A DNA stretch of 64,000 bases from Brevibacterium renqingii (GTDB taxonomy: Bacteria; Actinomycetota; Actinomycetes; Actinomycetales; Brevibacteriaceae). This document shows positions 37,659-46,962 of the stretch, piece after piece. The number at the start of each line of letters is the position of its first letter. Position 1 is the stretch's first letter. Where the stretch lies: the NCBI RefSeq assembly GCF_017808105.1, contig NZ_JADBHF010000008.1:62001-126000 (forward strand). The letters are read 5' to 3'. The position numbers were made by a program, and so were the translations under genes. The notes beneath the pieces were generated by a model, which was not told the DNA's origin, made no database searches, and saw only the letters and a program-made list of their open reading frames with translations.

Positions 37659-37812
37659 CCGCCTGTCCCGCTCACGGCCCGCATCCGCGACCGATCGGTT
37701 CGCCGAGTCGAGCCTCACGCCTGTGCCCGGCTGCTTCGATTCTAGACGCGCCCTGCACCGGACCAGAACATCGACAGGCACCGCCGAAGTGGGCAAAGCC
37801 GGGCAACCACCA

Positions 37813-37818
37813 TAGAAT
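37813..37818 (+). promoter_or_regulatory. Candidate -10 for map
   Basis: TAGAAT lies ten bases before the map ATG, and no ribosome binding site is present between them. Transcription would begin at or within a few bases of the start codon. Confidence 0.4.
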
Positions 37819-37828
37819 CGATTGCATC

Positions 37829-38737
37829 ATGACAGCTCACACCCGCCTGCTCACTCCCGGAACCCTCTCTCCCGAACGCAGAGTGCCGAAGAACATCGCC
37901 CGCCCCGAATACGTCGGACGTGCCGACGCCGACGAAGGTCGCGGAAACAACTTCTACTCCGCCGAAGAGATCGAGATCGTCCGGGCCGCAGGACGGATCG
38001 CGGCGAATGCGTTGGCCGCAGTCGGCGAGATGATCGTGCCGGGAATCACCACCGATGACATCGACGCCGTCGCCCACGAGTTCATGTGCGACCACGGGGC
38101 TTATCCGTCAACCCTGGGCTATCGGGGGTTCCCGAAGTCGGTGTGCACCTCCGTCAACGAGGTCATCTGCCACGGCATCCCCGATTCCACGGTGATCGAG
38201 GACGGCGATATCGTCAACGTCGACATCACCGCCTATTTCGAGGGCATGCACGGGGACACGAACTACACGTTCTATGCGGGCGAGGTCGACGAGGCCTCCC
38301 GTCTCCTCGTCGAACGCACCTACGAGGCGATGATGCGCGGCATCAAAGCCGTCAGACCCGGCCGCGAGATCAATGTCATCGGCCGCGTCATCGAGAAGTA
38401 CGCCAAACGCTTCGACTACGGCGTCGTCCGCGACTACAGCGGGCACGGAGTCGGTCGCGAATTCCACTCCGGTCTCATCGTCCCCCACTACGATGCCGCG
38501 CCCGCGCACTCCGAGACGATGGAGCCGGGAATGATCTTCACCATCGAACCGATGCTCAATCTGGGCACGATCGAATGGGATGTCTGGGACGATTCCTGGA
38601 CCGTGGTGACGAAGGACCGGAAGCGCTCGGCGCAGTTCGAGCACACCCTGGTGGTGACCGAGACGGGCGCCGACATCCTCACCCTGGCCGATGCCGACAC
38701 CGCCATCGCCCACGGACCGCTGAATCACGGGAACTGA
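37829..38737 (+). CDS. map: Methionine aminopeptidase, type I
   Basis: Map removes the initiator Met from new proteins. The 302-residue protein has the five metal ligands of the family: two Asp in [19 protein letters not shown], His in [12 protein letters not shown], Glu in FTIEPMLN and Glu in QFEHTLVV. The N-terminal 45 residues (including [15 protein letters not shown]) form the extension seen in actinobacterial MetAP1c, which has a proline-rich SH3-binding segment. The ATG at 37829 lacks a binding site but has TAGAAT just upstream. It is directly followed by ppgK one base later, so the two are probably co-transcribed. Confidence 0.95.
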   Translation: MTAHTRLLTPGTLSPERRVPKNIARPEYVGRADADEGRGNNFYSAEEIEIVRAAGRIAANALAAVGEMIVPGITTDDIDAVAHEFMCDHGAYPSTLGYRGFPKSVCTSVNEVICHGIPDSTVIEDGDIVNVDITAYFEGMHGDTNYTFYAGEVDEASRLLVERTYEAMMRGIKAVRPGREINVIGRVIEKYAKRFDYGVVRDYSGHGVGREFHSGLIVPHYDAAPAHSETMEPGMIFTIEPMLNLGTIEWDVWDDSWTVVTKDRKRSAQFEHTLVVTETGADILTLADADTAIAHGPLNHGN

Positions 38738-38738
38738 G

Positions 38739-39575
38739 ATGGCGGAGGAGACAGTGCACCGATTCGCCATCGGCATCGATATCGGCGGAACCGGCATCAA
38801 AGCGGCCCTCGTGGACACGGTCACCGGGCAGTTGGCTTTCAAACGCCTGCGGGTGCTCACGCCGAAACCGAGCACACCGAGCGCTGTGGCCGAGACGATT
38901 GCCGAACTGCTCGAAGTCCTCACCGCCCGCGCCCTGGAACTCGAAATCGTCACCGACAGGACCGATCTCGACTCGCTTCCTGTCGGCTGCGGATTTCCCG
39001 GCGTCATCCGCGACGGCCTCGTCGAGTTCACGGCCAACCTCGATCAGAGCTGGGTCGGATCCGCGATCGCGGCCGTCATCGGCGACCGCACCGGACGCAG
39101 GGTCCACTTCCTCAACGATGCCGATGCTGCGGGACTCGCCGAGATGATCTTCGGAGCCGGGCGCGCCCACCGGAAGAAGACCGTGCTTCTGACGACTCTG
39201 GGAACAGGCATCGGCACTGCTCTGTTCACGCAGGCACGGCTCGTGCCGTACACCGAACTCGGGCATATCGAGATGAATGGTGCCGATGCGGAGACGCAGG
39301 CGGCCGAATCGGTCAAGGTGCGGTTGGGACTGAGCTATGAGGAATGGGCGAAGCGCCTGCAGCAGTACTTCTCACTCATCGAGCTGCTCGTCGCCCCCGA
39401 TGTCATCATCGTCGGCGGAGGAGTCTCGAAGTCCCATGCCGAGTTCCTCCCGCTCATCTCGACTCGGGCCAAACTCAAACCCGCCAAGCTCTTCAACAAC
39501 GCCGGAATCGTGGGAGCTGCGATGGTCGCCGTCAATGACGGCAAAACGAAGGTGAAGAAGAGCGACTCGCATTGA
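38739..39575 (+). CDS. ppgK: Polyphosphate glucokinase
   Basis: PpgK phosphorylates glucose with polyphosphate or ATP, the usual glucose-trapping enzyme in actinobacteria without a glucose PTS. The 278-residue ROK-family protein has the phosphate loop IDIGGTGIKAALVD, the catalytic Asp in FLNDADAAGLAE, the TTLGTGIGTALF motif and GHIEMN. It lacks the zinc-binding CxCGxxGC of many ROK proteins, as other PpgKs do. The start codon lies one base after the map stop. The adjacent order map-ppgK is not the M. tuberculosis order. Confidence 0.92.
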   Translation: MAEETVHRFAIGIDIGGTGIKAALVDTVTGQLAFKRLRVLTPKPSTPSAVAETIAELLEVLTARALELEIVTDRTDLDSLPVGCGFPGVIRDGLVEFTANLDQSWVGSAIAAVIGDRTGRRVHFLNDADAAGLAEMIFGAGRAHRKKTVLLTTLGTGIGTALFTQARLVPYTELGHIEMNGADAETQAAESVKVRLGLSYEEWAKRLQQYFSLIELLVAPDVIIVGGGVSKSHAEFLPLISTRAKLKPAKLFNNAGIVGAAMVAVNDGKTKVKKSDSH

Positions 39576-39623
39576 TGAGAAGCGTCCGGGGCAGCCGCGG
39601 TCGTCGCCGATCATGAGGTCGAG

Positions 39624-39863
39624 GTGAGGAAGGTCCTTGACTCGACCTCCCGGAAGCATCGCACGGTCGACACGCTCACCTATTCTCTCGACGACACCGA
39701 CGGCAGGCCCTTGAAGCAGCCGCTGATCTACCGCGGCGAAGACGGTTACGTCCTCGTCGTCGGCGGCGTCGCTGCCATCGGCGCCTTCGGCATCCTCGTA
39801 CTCGTCGTCGGACTCAACGGTCGGCTCCTGCGCCAGCATGCGCAAGCCGGCCGCCCCTTGTGA
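39624..39863 (+). CDS. Hypothetical small single-helix membrane protein
   Basis: I do not recognise a family. The frame encodes 79 residues: a polar N-terminus with many Arg, Lys, Thr and Asp, one clear membrane helix around residues 44-65 (VLVVGGVAAIGAFGILVLVV) and a short basic tail. GAGG precedes the GTG at 39624. It lies between ppgK and the 3' end of the RNase P RNA gene on the opposite strand, with 17 bases to spare. The clean helix argues for a real gene; the short length argues for caution. Confidence 0.45.
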   Translation: MRKVLDSTSRKHRTVDTLTYSLDDTDGRPLKQPLIYRGEDGYVLVVGGVAAIGAFGILVLVVGLNGRLLRQHAQAGRPL

Positions 39864-39879
39864 GGACGCGGGCGGAGAG

Positions 39880-40251
39880 AAGAGGACAGGCCACCGATAC
39901 GCCGGGTTCTGTCGACGAGTCGGTCACCCTTCTCGCCTGACGGTCATCTGTCTGGGACCGATGTTGCCACCGGCCTCGAGCGATCCACCCGACGACTCGG
40001 CGAGCAGCCTCGAACGTCGTCTGTCTGATCTTGCTCCGGATGGGGTTTACCCAGCGGCGCCGGTCGCCCGACACCCTGGTGGTCTCTTACACCACCGTTT
40101 CACCCTTACCCGACCGAAGCCGGGCGGTCTGCTCTCTGTTGCACTTGCCCGCGGGTTGCCCCGGGTGGGTGTTACCCACCATCCCTGCTCTGTGGAGCCC
40201 GGACGTTCCTCAGCCGAAATCGGCCGCGACCGTCTGGTGACCTGTCCTCAA
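39880..40251 (-). ncRNA. rnpB: RNase P RNA, bacterial type A
   Basis: This is the catalytic RNA that removes 5' leaders from tRNA precursors. On the minus strand the conserved 5' P4 strand GAGGAACGTCCGGGCTCC lies at 40194-40211, and the 3' P4 partner ACAGAACCCGGCGTAT lies at about 39897-39912. The ends pair as helix P1: GAGGACAGGTCACC (40236-40249) with GGTGGCCTGTCCTC (39882-39895). The usual GAGGAAAG has a C at one position. Total length is about 370 bases. Exact ends are estimated from P1. It is convergent with the small membrane protein gene and lies divergent to yaaA. Confidence 0.93.
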
Positions 40252-40373
40252 GCAACCCAGTCTACCGCTTCGAATACGTTCCGCTGACCGGAGCCGCGCC
40301 CGTTCGTCCGCCAAGTCTGCGAACGTGACGAAGCTCATCCGCAGGCACCGCCGCTCGCCTTCGTCGGTGATCA

Positions 40374-40379
40374 TACGAT
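40374..40379 (+). promoter_or_regulatory. Candidate -10 for yaaA
   Basis: TACGAT lies six bases before the GTG at 40386. The intervening GGAAGG is too close to the start to be a good ribosome binding site, so a leaderless transcript is likely. Confidence 0.4.
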
Positions 40380-40385
40380 GGAAGG

Positions 40386-41162
40386 GTGAAGATCCTGCTG
40401 CCGCCCTCCGAGGGCAAGACGCCGGCTCCGACCGGCCCTGTGCTCGACCTGGACAGGCTTTCGTCCCCGGAGCTCACCGCGAAACGCAAGCGGGTCCTCT
40501 CCGCGCTGCAGAAGGCCTCGAAGCGCCGCGATGCGCTCGAAGTCCTCGGCGTCGGTGCCTCGCTGGCCGACGACGTCGAACGCAATACCGTCCTCGACGT
40601 CATTCCCTGCGCACCGGCCCTCCTCACCTATTCCGGCGTCCTCTACGAGGCCATGGGCGCCTCCGAACTCGTCGCCCGGGCGGCCGAGGACGAGAGCCTG
40701 CACGCGCGCCTGCGGCAGGTGCTCGTCTTCTCCGCGCTCTTCGGTCGGGTGAACGGCCTCGACGTCATCCCCGCCTACCGACTGGCGATGAAGACCGAGC
40801 TGGGAACCCTGGGCCGCCTCACCTCGTATTGGAAGCCGATCCTTGCGGAATCCTCTCCGCTCGACACCGCCGAGGTGGCCCTCGACTGCCGTTCGAGTGA
40901 TTACCGATCGGCCTGGCCCGGTCCGAATGACCAGGTCGTCACCATGGGTGCCGTCACCGTCAAGGACGGCAAACGTCGTGTGGTCTCGCACTGGGCGAAG
41001 TTCTATCGCGGGGAGTTCGCGGGTCGACTGCTCGCTGACGCGCGTGCGCTGCCGACGACCGTCGATGAGCTGGTGGCAAGGGCCGAAGAGATCTATGAGG
41101 TCGAATTCACCCCGTCTGCCCCGAAGAAGCCGGCGGCTCTGACGGTTGTCCTGCGCGGCTGA
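40386..41162 (+). CDS. yaaA: Peroxide stress protein YaaA
   Basis: YaaA (DUF328) lowers intracellular iron and so limits hydroxyl radical damage during peroxide stress in E. coli; it binds DNA in later work. The 258-residue protein starts with the family motif MKILLPPSEGKT. It continues with PALLTYSGVLYEAM, the VFSALFGRVNGLDVIPAYRL core and SHWAKFYRGEFAGRLL. The length matches other YaaA proteins. The GTG at 40386 directly fits the conserved N-terminus. It is convergent with the zinc-ribbon gene; no OxyR or PerR site was recognised. Confidence 0.93.
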   Translation: MKILLPPSEGKTPAPTGPVLDLDRLSSPELTAKRKRVLSALQKASKRRDALEVLGVGASLADDVERNTVLDVIPCAPALLTYSGVLYEAMGASELVARAAEDESLHARLRQVLVFSALFGRVNGLDVIPAYRLAMKTELGTLGRLTSYWKPILAESSPLDTAEVALDCRSSDYRSAWPGPNDQVVTMGAVTVKDGKRRVVSHWAKFYRGEFAGRLLADARALPTTVDELVARAEEIYEVEFTPSAPKKPAALTVVLRG

Positions 41163-41190
41163 GTCTCTCGTGTCGCGCAGCTGCGCAGCC

Positions 41191-41919
41191 TCAGCTGCGC
41201 CGCAGCAGCACCGCCTCGCACTCTTCGCATTCGTAGGTTTCGTTCAGATCCCCACCGAGCATCGCCTTCCAGACGGCTGCTCCGATCTCCTGGCCGCACG
41301 CCTGACAGTTCGGTCCGGTGAGGAGGGCCGCACCGGGCCCGCCCTGTGCCACATTCGCTTCGAAAGCGCTGACCAGCTGCTGCGGCAGCGACGATTTCGC
41401 CCCACCGGCAGAGACTTCGTTCGCGCTGATGAGGTCTCGGAGTTCGGCCTTGCGGTCTTTCACCGCGGTCTGCACCTCTTTGCCGGCAGTCGTCACCTCG
41501 GCGATCCTGTCATCGACCCCTGACAGCTCCGCCTCGGCAGTCTCGAGCCTCTCCATCTCCTCGAGCTGGGATTCTTCGAGCTCGGAGACGCGGTCCTCGT
41601 GGCCCGCGATCTCGTTCTGCAGGTTCACGAGGTCTCGGCTGGTCAGACCCGTGCCGTCATTGAGTTCGGCGGTCTTCTTCTCGATCTGCGTCCGCTGCGC
41701 CTCGATGAGCGCATTCGTCTCCCCGATCGCCGAACGTAGACGGTCAACGCCCTCGGACGCCCGCGTCCTCTCCTCCCCGAGTTCCTTGTGGGTCCGGACG
41801 AGGTCCTGCAGTTCGGCTCCGCGCTTCGGGTTGTCGTGTTCGTGTCGCAGGGCGCGGCCATTGGGCGTGAGCTCTATGAGGTTCTGCAGGGCGGTTCGCT
41901 GGTCGTCGGTGATGCGCAT
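41191..41919 (-). CDS. Coiled-coil zinc-ribbon protein (C4-type, DUF164 family)
   Basis: This 242-residue protein has a long antiparallel coiled coil from about residue 20 to 165, very rich in Glu, Leu, Arg and Lys. A C-terminal zinc ribbon follows with two CxxC pairs (CQACG and CEEC). The family is widespread and its role is not settled; some homologues are proposed to bind nucleic acids or assist ribosome or flagellar functions. M. tuberculosis Rv2229c is next to the Nif3 homologue as here. The ATG at 41919 has GAGGAGGAG upstream. It lies 14 bases after the Nif3-family gene, so the pair is an operon. Confidence 0.88.
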   Translation of the reverse strand: MRITDDQRTALQNLIELTPNGRALRHEHDNPKRGAELQDLVRTHKELGEERTRASEGVDRLRSAIGETNALIEAQRTQIEKKTAELNDGTGLTSRDLVNLQNEIAGHEDRVSELEESQLEEMERLETAEAELSGVDDRIAEVTTAGKEVQTAVKDRKAELRDLISANEVSAGGAKSSLPQQLVSAFEANVAQGGPGAALLTGPNCQACGQEIGAAVWKAMLGGDLNETYECEECEAVLLRRS

Positions 41920-41933
41920 CGTCGATCTCCTCC

Positions 41934-42788
41934 TCAGTAGCGTTCGACCCAGGGGTCGGTGTTGACGGCCGAATGCTGCAGGGCGACCGTGAAGCCGCGC
42001 TCGCCGAACTCCGCCTCGAGAGCCCGGGCAGCGGATTCCAACCACACCGTCTCCGAGGCCCAATGAGAGACGTCGATGAGCTGGGGGCGCCCGTCACCGC
42101 GGTTAGCGGTATCGCGCGCCTCGGTGGCTGGGTGGTGGCGCAGGTCGGCGGTGATGTAGACCTCCGCGCCGCTGGCACGGACCTCGTCGAAGAGCGAGTC
42201 ACCGGCCCCGCCGCACACCGCGACCCGGGTGACCGTCGCGCCAGGATCACCGGCGATGCGCACTCCCGTCGTCGTCCGGGGCAGCTTCTCGGCCAGCGTG
42301 CGAGCGATGTCGCGCACCGGCGTCGGGCGGGCCAGATCACCGACGCGACCGATCCCGGTCGGCAGGGTTTCGGCCCCAGTCCGCGGAGAGGGAGCGTGCG
42401 GAGCCAGCGGTACGGCATCCCTGATGTCCAAAAGCGAGATGAGCGCATCGGAGACGCCCTCACGGGCCGAGTCCGCGTTCGTGTGCGCATTGAACAGTGC
42501 GATGTCGTTGCTGATCAGCGTGTGCACTGCCCCTCCTTTGAGGGTGGAGGCGCTGACGGTTTTCACGGGCTTGAGTATGAGCGGATGATGGGTGAACACC
42601 AGGTCGGCTCCGAGCACCACCGCCTCCGCGATGACCGCGTCCATCGGATCGAGAGCCAGCAGGATCGAGCGGACCTCGGCAGCGGGATCACCGACGGACA
42701 GGCCGACCGAGTCCCAGGGCTCGGCCAGGGCCGTCGGCCACAGCGAGTCGAAGACTTCGACGCAGTCACTCACCTTCGGATGCTTCAT
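41934..42788 (-). CDS. Nif3-like dinuclear metal-centre protein
   Basis: Nif3/YbgI proteins form toroidal hexamers with a two-metal site; they are often labelled GTP cyclohydrolase type 2, but the physiological substrate is unknown. This 284-residue member has FTHHPLIL and the HTNADSAREGVSDAL segment for metal ligands. GGAGDSLFDEVRASGAEVYITAD lies in the middle, with further ligands near the C-terminus (HWASE). M. tuberculosis Rv2230c is in the same place. The ATG at 42788 has TAGTGT six bases upstream (42795-42800) and no ribosome binding site, pointing to a leaderless message. Confidence 0.9.
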   Translation of the reverse strand: MKHPKVSDCVEVFDSLWPTALAEPWDSVGLSVGDPAAEVRSILLALDPMDAVIAEAVVLGADLVFTHHPLILKPVKTVSASTLKGGAVHTLISNDIALFNAHTNADSAREGVSDALISLLDIRDAVPLAPHAPSPRTGAETLPTGIGRVGDLARPTPVRDIARTLAEKLPRTTTGVRIAGDPGATVTRVAVCGGAGDSLFDEVRASGAEVYITADLRHHPATEARDTANRGDGRPQLIDVSHWASETVWLESAARALEAEFGERGFTVALQHSAVNTDPWVERY

Positions 42789-42890
42789 GGGTCCACACTA
42801 TTACATCCGGGAAGCCGGGAAATCACTGAGCGCCGCCCCGAAAAATGAGACGCAGTTCACTCCGCTCGCGTTCGCTCATATATTTGGGTC

Positions 42891-44432
42891 ATGTCATTTT
42901 CACACACGGACACCGCATCCCCCGCCTTCAGCAACACGTCGACGGTCGCCGATCTCATCCGCCGCAGCGCCGGTCGCTTCTCCACCGACACAGCCATCGA
43001 ATTCGGAGATCGGACGTGGACCTACGCCGAACTCGACGCGGCCGTCACGGCAGTCGCCCGCGAGCTCCTCCGCCTCGGGGCGGGAAAAGGCGACAGGATC
43101 GCCGCCTACGGCAAGAACTCCGACGCCTATGTCCTCCTCTATCTCGGCTGTGCCCGCGCAGGCATGATCCACGTACCGGTGAATTTCCAGCTCAAGCACG
43201 ACGAGCTCGAGTACATCCTCGACAATGCCGGGGCAGGGATCGTCTTCGCCGATGCCGATCTCGTCGATGCCGTGGCCTCCACGCAGACAGGGGCGGCCAC
43301 ACAGGTCATCGATCTGGCTTCACTGGTGCCCGTCGCCTCGGCGGACACCATCGCTCCCGCCGATGATGCGGAGTTCTCCGTCGTCGACACGGACATCGCT
43401 CAGCTCCTCTACACCTCCGGCACCACCTCGGCGCCGAAGGGAGCGGTGATGACCCATCGCGCCCTGGTCCACGAGTACCTGTCCTCGCTGCTCGCCCTCG
43501 ACTTCGCGACCACCGATCGCGCCGTGCATGCGCTGCCGCTCTATCATTCCGCGCAGATGCATGTCTTCCTCCTCCCGCTGCTGTCGATCGGCGCGCACAA
43601 CATCATCGTGCCGGCACCGGTGCCCGACCAGCTGCTGGCCCTGTTCGAGGAGCGGGAGATCAATTCGTTCTTCGCCGCTCCCACGGTCTGGGTCGCCTTG
43701 GCCAACAGCCCAGAGCTCGAGACTCGGAACCTCGACAGTCTGCGCAAGGCCTACTACGGCGCATCGATCATGCCCGGACCGATCCTCGATCGTCTCCGTG
43801 CGCGACTGCCCGAGCTCGGCTTCTTCAACTGCTTCGGGCAGTCCGAGCTCGGCCCGCTGTGCACCGTGCTGCGCCCCGAAGACCACGACTCCCACCCCGG
43901 CTCGGCCGGGCGCCCGGTCATGTTCGTCGAGACGCGCGTCGTCGACAGCGCCGGTGAGGATGTCGGTCCCGGCCAGGAGGGAGAGATGCTCTACCGCTCC
44001 CCGCAGCTGTGTGAAGGCTACTGGAATCGCCCCGATGCCACGGCCGAGGCTTTCGACGACGGCTGGTTCCATTCCGGTGATCTGGTCAGAGTCGACGTGG
44101 ACGGCTACGTCGAGGTCGTCGACCGGGTCAAGGACGTCATCAACACCGGCGGTGTCCTGGTGGCCAGCCGGCAGGTCGAAGACGCGATCTTCGAACTGCC
44201 CCAGGTCGCCGAGGTGGCCGTCGTCGGTATCGCAGACGAGAAATGGATCGAGGCGGTATCCGCCTTCATCGTCTGCAAACCCGATCAGGGCGAGCTGAGC
44301 GGCGAGGAGGTCATCGCGCACGTCAAGACACGCCTGGCAGGTTTCAAAGTGCCCAAACGCGTGGACTTCGTCTCGGAGCTGCCGAAGAACTCAGCCGGGA
44401 AGATCCTCAAGCGCAGCCTGCGCGAAAGCTGA
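42891..44432 (+). CDS. Acyl-CoA synthetase (AMP-forming)
   Basis: This enzyme would activate a carboxylic acid to its CoA thioester through an acyl-adenylate. The 513-residue protein has the adenylate-forming motifs in order. The P-loop is YTSGTTSAPKGAVMTH, the A5 region is NCFGQSELGP, and HSGDLVRVDVDGYVEVVDRVKDV carries the AMP-binding Asp and hinge. The catalytic Lys is in GKILKRSL. It looks like the FadD3/fatty-acyl ligase group, but chain length cannot be read. TATATT lies six bases before the ATG with TTCACT 17 bases further up, suggesting a leaderless start. It is divergent from the Nif3 gene. Confidence 0.88.
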   Translation: MSFSHTDTASPAFSNTSTVADLIRRSAGRFSTDTAIEFGDRTWTYAELDAAVTAVARELLRLGAGKGDRIAAYGKNSDAYVLLYLGCARAGMIHVPVNFQLKHDELEYILDNAGAGIVFADADLVDAVASTQTGAATQVIDLASLVPVASADTIAPADDAEFSVVDTDIAQLLYTSGTTSAPKGAVMTHRALVHEYLSSLLALDFATTDRAVHALPLYHSAQMHVFLLPLLSIGAHNIIVPAPVPDQLLALFEEREINSFFAAPTVWVALANSPELETRNLDSLRKAYYGASIMPGPILDRLRARLPELGFFNCFGQSELGPLCTVLRPEDHDSHPGSAGRPVMFVETRVVDSAGEDVGPGQEGEMLYRSPQLCEGYWNRPDATAEAFDDGWFHSGDLVRVDVDGYVEVVDRVKDVINTGGVLVASRQVEDAIFELPQVAEVAVVGIADEKWIEAVSAFIVCKPDQGELSGEEVIAHVKTRLAGFKVPKRVDFVSELPKNSAGKILKRSLRES

Positions 44433-44570
44433 TCCGCGGGCTGGTCGCCGGGGATCCGCAGGCGTGCTGCTCCGCAACAGCGCTGCGCGCGGCGGTCCGG
44501 CGCGTAGTATTCTTCCGACGGATCGGCGCGAGTCCCGATCACCGGCGACGAGCAGTGGGCAAGGAGCACA

Positions 44571-46034
44571 ATGGTGGAATCGAAGCAGACGGACGCACAA
44601 GAGCGGCGAGGGCACCGTCGCGGCTGGACGCTGCACGGTGACGGACGGACGATCGCCCCTGGCGAGCGGGTGCTGCCCGAGGAGCGCCTGAGCTGGCCGC
44701 GCACCATCAGCGTCGGAGCCCAACATGTCGTGGCGATGTTCGGCGCCACGTTCCTCGTGCCTCTGCTCACCGGTTTCCCGCCCTCGACGACCCTGTTCTT
44801 CACAGCGCTCGGCACCTTGCTCTTCCTCGTCATCACCAAGGGCATGATGCCGTCCTACCTCGGCTCGTCCTTCGGGCTGCTGGCCCCGATCGGCGCGGTC
44901 ACCGGGTTCTCCGCGACCGCGGGCGAGGAACTCGACTCCCATGCCATGGCGTTGGCGCAGGGCGGCATCATCTCGGTCGGCGTCACGCTCGCACTCGTCG
45001 GGCTCGTCGTCCATTTCGTCGGTGTGCGCTGGATCGAGGTGACGATGCCGCCTGTCGTCACCGGGGCCATTGTCGCGCTCATCGGCCTCAATCTCGCTCC
45101 CGCCGCGTGGGACTGGGTGCAGGCAGCTCCTCTGACGGCCGTGATCACCATCGCCGCCATCTTGCTGACCACGGTCCTGTTCCGTGGCATGCTCGGGCGG
45201 CTCTCGATCCTCATCGGCGTGCTCGTCGGCTACGCAGCCGCATGGCTGCAGGGACAGATCGACTTCTCCACCGTCTCCCGAGCCGACTGGGTGGGCCTTC
45301 CCGCCTTCCACGCTCCGGCGTTCGACCTCGGCTATCTCGGACTGTTCCTCCCCGTGGTCCTCGTACTCATCGCAGAGAACATCGGCCATGTGAAATCGGT
45401 GGCCGCCATGACGGGACGGGATCTGGACTCGCTCGCCGGACGAACCCTCTTCGCTGACGGCTTCTCGACGATGCTCGCCGGCTCGGGCGGCGGTTCGGGG
45501 ACGACGACCTACGCGGAGAACATCGGAGTCATGGCCGCGACACGGATCTTCTCCACTGCTGCCTATCTGTGCGCAGCCGTCATCGCCTTCCTCCTCAGCC
45601 TGCTTCCTAAGTTCGGTGAGATCATCGCCACGATCCCTCCCGGCGTCCTCGGCGGTGCTGCGACCGTGCTCTACGGCATGATCGGCATGCTCGGCGTGCG
45701 GATCTGGGTGGAGAACAAGGTGGACTTCTCCAATCCCATCAACCTCAACACCGCCGCGGTTTCGCTCATCGTGGCCATCGCGAACTTCACGTGGACGCCC
45801 GGAGGACTGCAGTTCGAGGGGATCGCGCTGGGCACAGCCTCGGCGATCGTCGTCTACCAAGTGATGAAGGCGATCGGTCGGTGGCGCGGCACGGATCCCG
45901 ACGCTGTGATCGAGAACTTCGCCGAGGCAGCCGATCACCCCGATGCGAACGACCGTCCGCGACACGCAGAGGCCGGCCGGTCGGAAGCCGACGGTGTCGG
46001 CGGCACAGATCCCGGACAGGGCGGAGTCGGCTGA
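44571..46034 (+). CDS. Uracil-xanthine permease family transporter (NCS2)
   Basis: NCS2 permeases import uracil, xanthine or uric acid with protons. The 487-residue protein has about 14 membrane segments. The conserved TM1 reads ISVGAQHVVAMFGATFLVP, and the substrate-site Glu lies in LVLIAENIGHVKSV. GSGGGSGTTTYAENIGV carries the second key Glu, and PPGVLGGA follows. Similarity of AENIG and TTYAENIGV favours the UraA/RutG side over purine permeases. The C-terminal tail of about 45 residues is hydrophilic and acidic. AAGGAG precedes the ATG. Distance from the acyl-CoA synthetase is 138 bases, so it likely has its own promoter. Confidence 0.88.
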   Translation: MVESKQTDAQERRGHRRGWTLHGDGRTIAPGERVLPEERLSWPRTISVGAQHVVAMFGATFLVPLLTGFPPSTTLFFTALGTLLFLVITKGMMPSYLGSSFGLLAPIGAVTGFSATAGEELDSHAMALAQGGIISVGVTLALVGLVVHFVGVRWIEVTMPPVVTGAIVALIGLNLAPAAWDWVQAAPLTAVITIAAILLTTVLFRGMLGRLSILIGVLVGYAAAWLQGQIDFSTVSRADWVGLPAFHAPAFDLGYLGLFLPVVLVLIAENIGHVKSVAAMTGRDLDSLAGRTLFADGFSTMLAGSGGGSGTTTYAENIGVMAATRIFSTAAYLCAAVIAFLLSLLPKFGEIIATIPPGVLGGAATVLYGMIGMLGVRIWVENKVDFSNPINLNTAAVSLIVAIANFTWTPGGLQFEGIALGTASAIVVYQVMKAIGRWRGTDPDAVIENFAEAADHPDANDRPRHAEAGRSEADGVGGTDPGQGGVG

Positions 46035-46105
46035 TCCGCTCCCTCGCCGCGCAACGGCCCGTCCCCGTGGGGAAGAGAGGGACCGAATGACGCCGGAGAC
46101 CAGAA

Positions 46106-46138
46106 GTGCCGCAACTCGCCTGAGCGAAGTTGCGGCAC
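46106..46138 (+). terminator. Hairpin after the permease gene
   Basis: GTGCCGCAACT pairs perfectly with AGTTGCGGCAC around an 11-base loop, between the permease stop and the tRNA-Pro on the opposite strand. It could also end the tRNA-Pro transcript. Confidence 0.7.
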
Positions 46139-46148
46139 ATTCCCTTGG

Positions 46149-46222
46149 TCGGGATAGCGGGATTCGAACCCACGACCTCCTCGTCCCGAACGAGGCGCGC
46201 TACCAAGCTGCGCTATATCCCG
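46149..46222 (-). tRNA. tRNA-Pro (CGG)
   Basis: On the minus strand the acceptor CGGGATA pairs with TATCCCG, followed by discriminator A. The anticodon loop TTCGGGA gives CGG, and the T-loop reads GTTCGAATC. The gene is 74 bases without encoded CCA. Confidence 0.95.
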
Positions 46223-46304
46223 TGACCAGGAACTACTATAGCGAGGGGAACGCGATCTGAAAAATCGGGACCGGACACGGACGCTGAATGAAAGGAATGT
46301 CTCA

Positions 46305-46802
46305 TTGGCACTGACCGTCGAGACCATCACGAACACTGCTTTGGACATCCTTTCGCGATACGGCCTCGGTGACCTCTCGATGCGCCGTCTGGCCCGAGAA
46401 CTCGGGGTTCAGCCATCTGCTCTCTACTGGCACGTCAAGGACAAGCAGTCCCTCCTCGTCCTCATCTCGAAGAGCCTCAGGGCGGAAGTCGACGCCCGGT
46501 GCCCCGCCACCGCCGATCCCCTGGCTGCAGCCATGTCCCTGCGCGAGGTGCTGCTGAAGTACAGGGATGGTGCCGAGATCCTGCTTCTGGGGTATTCGAT
46601 CGCCCCCGCCGATGTCACACCGCAGGCGCTCGCCGGTCAGCGTCTGGGCGCGGAAGTGGCGCAGGGCATCATGACACTGACCTTGGGAGGCGTCGCTGTG
46701 GAGCAGAACCGCCGGCTCTTCGACGTCGATCCCTCGGCAGCCGCAGAGAACTACACTGCCAACGCAGCACAGATGCTCAGCGGCATCCGTTCCTGCCCCT
46801 GA
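46305..46802 (+). CDS. TetR-family transcriptional regulator
   Basis: This regulator binds DNA through an N-terminal helix-turn-helix at about residues 5-50 (TALDILSRYGLGDLSMRRLA, then LGVQPSALYWHVKDK). That wording matches the TetR class proper. The C-terminal effector domain follows but the protein is only 165 residues, shorter than the usual 190-210. The TTG start at 46305 is supported by AAAGGA eight bases upstream. No target gene is obvious: tRNA genes lie on both sides, and the permease is upstream across a terminator. The effector is unknown. Confidence 0.85.
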   Translation: MALTVETITNTALDILSRYGLGDLSMRRLARELGVQPSALYWHVKDKQSLLVLISKSLRAEVDARCPATADPLAAAMSLREVLLKYRDGAEILLLGYSIAPADVTPQALAGQRLGAEVAQGIMTLTLGGVAVEQNRRLFDVDPSAAAENYTANAAQMLSGIRSCP

Positions 46803-46883
46803 TCGGCGCACATCCGGATTCGTCGCAGCACCTCGGGTGTGGCATACTGATCAGGCGCTCTCGGACGCTCCGACAGCGCAGTG

Positions 46884-46957
46884 GGGCCTATAGCTCAGCT
46901 GGCTAGAGCATCTCGTTTACACCGAGAGGGTCGGGGGTTCGAGTCCCTCTGGGCCCA
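46884..46957 (+). tRNA. tRNA-Val (TAC)
   Basis: The acceptor GGGCCTA pairs with TGGGCCC, followed by discriminator A. The anticodon stem TCTCG-CGAGA encloses TTTACAC, giving TAC. The T-loop reads GTTCGAGTC. The 74-base gene has CAG rather than CCA after it. Confidence 0.95.
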
Positions 46958-46962
46958 CAGCA

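Noticed and set aside
44433-44570. Possible purine or pyrimidine riboswitch before the permease
   Set aside because: The 138 bases show no recognisable aptamer core; only a -10-like TAGTAT and a ribosome binding site are visible.
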